NCBI GenBank assembly: GCA_027489095.1
Contig: JAIYAL010000204.1
Span: forward strand, 1 to 34,630
Source of the DNA: Erythrobacteraceae bacterium
Lineage (GTDB): Bacteria > Pseudomonadota > Alphaproteobacteria > Sphingomonadales > Sphingomonadaceae
Direction of reading: 5' to 3'
DNA: 34,630 bases
A program made the translations under genes and the position numbers. The notes under the pieces were generated by a model. The model ran no database searches and was not told the origin of the DNA. It worked only from the letters and a program-made list of their open reading frames with translations. This document shows positions 33,966 through 34,630 of this stretch, one piece after another; positions within the stretch are counted from its first letter, which is position 1; each line of letters opens with the position of its first letter.

Positions 33966-34630
33966 ATGCAACACCAGTTCCACCCGACCGTGCTGCGCGA
34001 ATACGACATTCGCGGCGTCATCGGCGAAACGCTTGGGCCGGATGATGCGCGGGCGATCGGCCGCGCCTTTGGCACGCTGTTGCGCGAAGCGGGCGGCAAG
34101 ACGGTGGCGGTGGGCTATGACGGGCGGGTGAGTTCGCCCATGCTCGAACACGCGCTGGTCGAAGGGGTCACCGCGAGCGGGTGCGACGTGGTGCGGATCG
34201 GCCTTGGGGCGACCCCGATGCTCTATTACGCCGAAGCCTCAGATGAACAGGTGGATGGCGGCATTCAGATAACTGGCAGCCACAATCCCCCCAATTACAA
34301 TGGCTTCAAAATGGTATTTCTGGGGCGCCCGTTCTTCGGCGCCGATATCCAGAAGCTCGGGAAATTGGCAGCAGACGGCGCCTTCACCAGCGGCACGGGT
34401 GAAGTGACCACGCGCGACATCCTTGGCGAGTATGTCGAGCGCCTGCTCAAGGGCCTCGCCGGGATCGAGCCCGGCAAGCTCGAAACCCTGCGCGTCGGCT
34501 GGGATGCGGGTAACGGCGCCGCCGGCCCCGCGCTCGAAGCGCTGGCTGCCCGGCTGCCGGGGGAACACCACTTGCTCTTTACCGAAGTTGACGGACATTT
34601 TCCCAACCACCATCCTGATCCGACTGTCGA
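33966..34630 (+). CDS. Phosphomannomutase/phosphoglucomutase, 3' end outside window
   Basis: The first 221 residues of an alpha-D-phosphohexomutase (ManB/AlgC/Pgm type), which interconverts hexose 6- and 1-phosphates for nucleotide-sugar and envelope polysaccharide synthesis. The N-terminal FHPTVLREYDIRGVIGETL, the substrate region VAVGYDGRVSSP and the phosphoserine loop GIQITGSHNPPNYNGFKM (S105) are intact. The later metal and sugar loops are partly beyond the window end. The start is the ATG at 33966 after GTAAGGAG. A 175-bp gap separates it from the J-domain gene, so it probably has its own promoter. A run of uncommon AT-rich codons encodes the phosphoserine loop. Confidence 0.94.
   Translation, partial: MQHQFHPTVLREYDIRGVIGETLGPDDARAIGRAFGTLLREAGGKTVAVGYDGRVSSPMLEHALVEGVTASGCDVVRIGLGATPMLYYAEASDEQVDGGIQITGSHNPPNYNGFKMVFLGRPFFGADIQKLGKLAADGAFTSGTGEVTTRDILGEYVERLLKGLAGIEPGKLETLRVGWDAGNGAAGPALEALAARLPGEHHLLFTEVDGHFPNHHPDPTV

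Overview
The window looks like chromosomal DNA of a GC-rich alphaproteobacterium of the order Sphingomonadales, probably an Erythrobacter/Porphyrobacter-type organism. This rests on the mipZ ATPase gene, a PutA with no apparent N-terminal DNA-binding region, several TonB receptors, the CCCGGG-rich palindromes and the overall codon style; no rRNA is present to settle it.

Layout: (1) 1-5.2 kb is a small-molecule oxidation cluster. Two cytochrome P450 genes diverge around a short regulatory gap, with three AhpD/carboxymuconolactone-decarboxylase-like proteins, an ABM-type monooxygenase and two SnoaL/NTF2-fold proteins. Several neighbours overlap by ATGA. No ferredoxin or reductase is seen, so electrons must come from elsewhere, and the substrate cannot be read from sequence. 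(2) 5.3-14.1 kb is mostly housekeeping: a lipoprotein, MarC and DUF475/TerC-like membrane proteins, a YciI protein, bifunctional PutA, an EEP-family phosphatase/nuclease, dCTP deaminase and a saccharopine-dehydrogenase-like reductase. (3) 14.2-20.8 kb holds a ZnuD-like TonB receptor with a possible Zur-like site, tRNA-Gly(GCC), a CnoX/YbbN-like thioredoxin coupled to a LON-substrate-binding-domain protein, and an HWE-family hybrid histidine kinase. (4) 21.2-24.5 kb is a tight three-gene membrane operon: a GT-C glycosyltransferase, an ArnE/ArnF-like small transporter and a HAD-UbiA fusion. Together they look like a compact pathway that makes, flips and uses a polyprenyl-phosphate-linked sugar.

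(5) About 24.6-31.5 kb looks like a decayed genomic island at tRNA-Gly(TCC). A frameshifted N-terminal remnant of a DUF4102-type integrase lies about 200 bp from the tRNA 3' end. A 13-bp piece of the tRNA 3' end and a second imperfect 20-bp match recur at about 24.6 kb. ATACCCCC repeats sit at both ends. The cargo is an NmrA-like reductase, a TetR regulator, a TonB receptor and an HSL-type alpha/beta hydrolase: a plausible capture-and-hydrolyse module for an unknown ester-like compound.

(6) 31.6-34.6 kb returns to core genes: panC (minus strand), mipZ, a membrane-anchored J-domain protein overlapping mipZ, and the start of a phosphomannomutase/phosphoglucomutase gene cut by the window edge. 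No CRISPR array, rRNA or intact insertion sequence was seen. All functional calls come from reading motifs; no database search was run.
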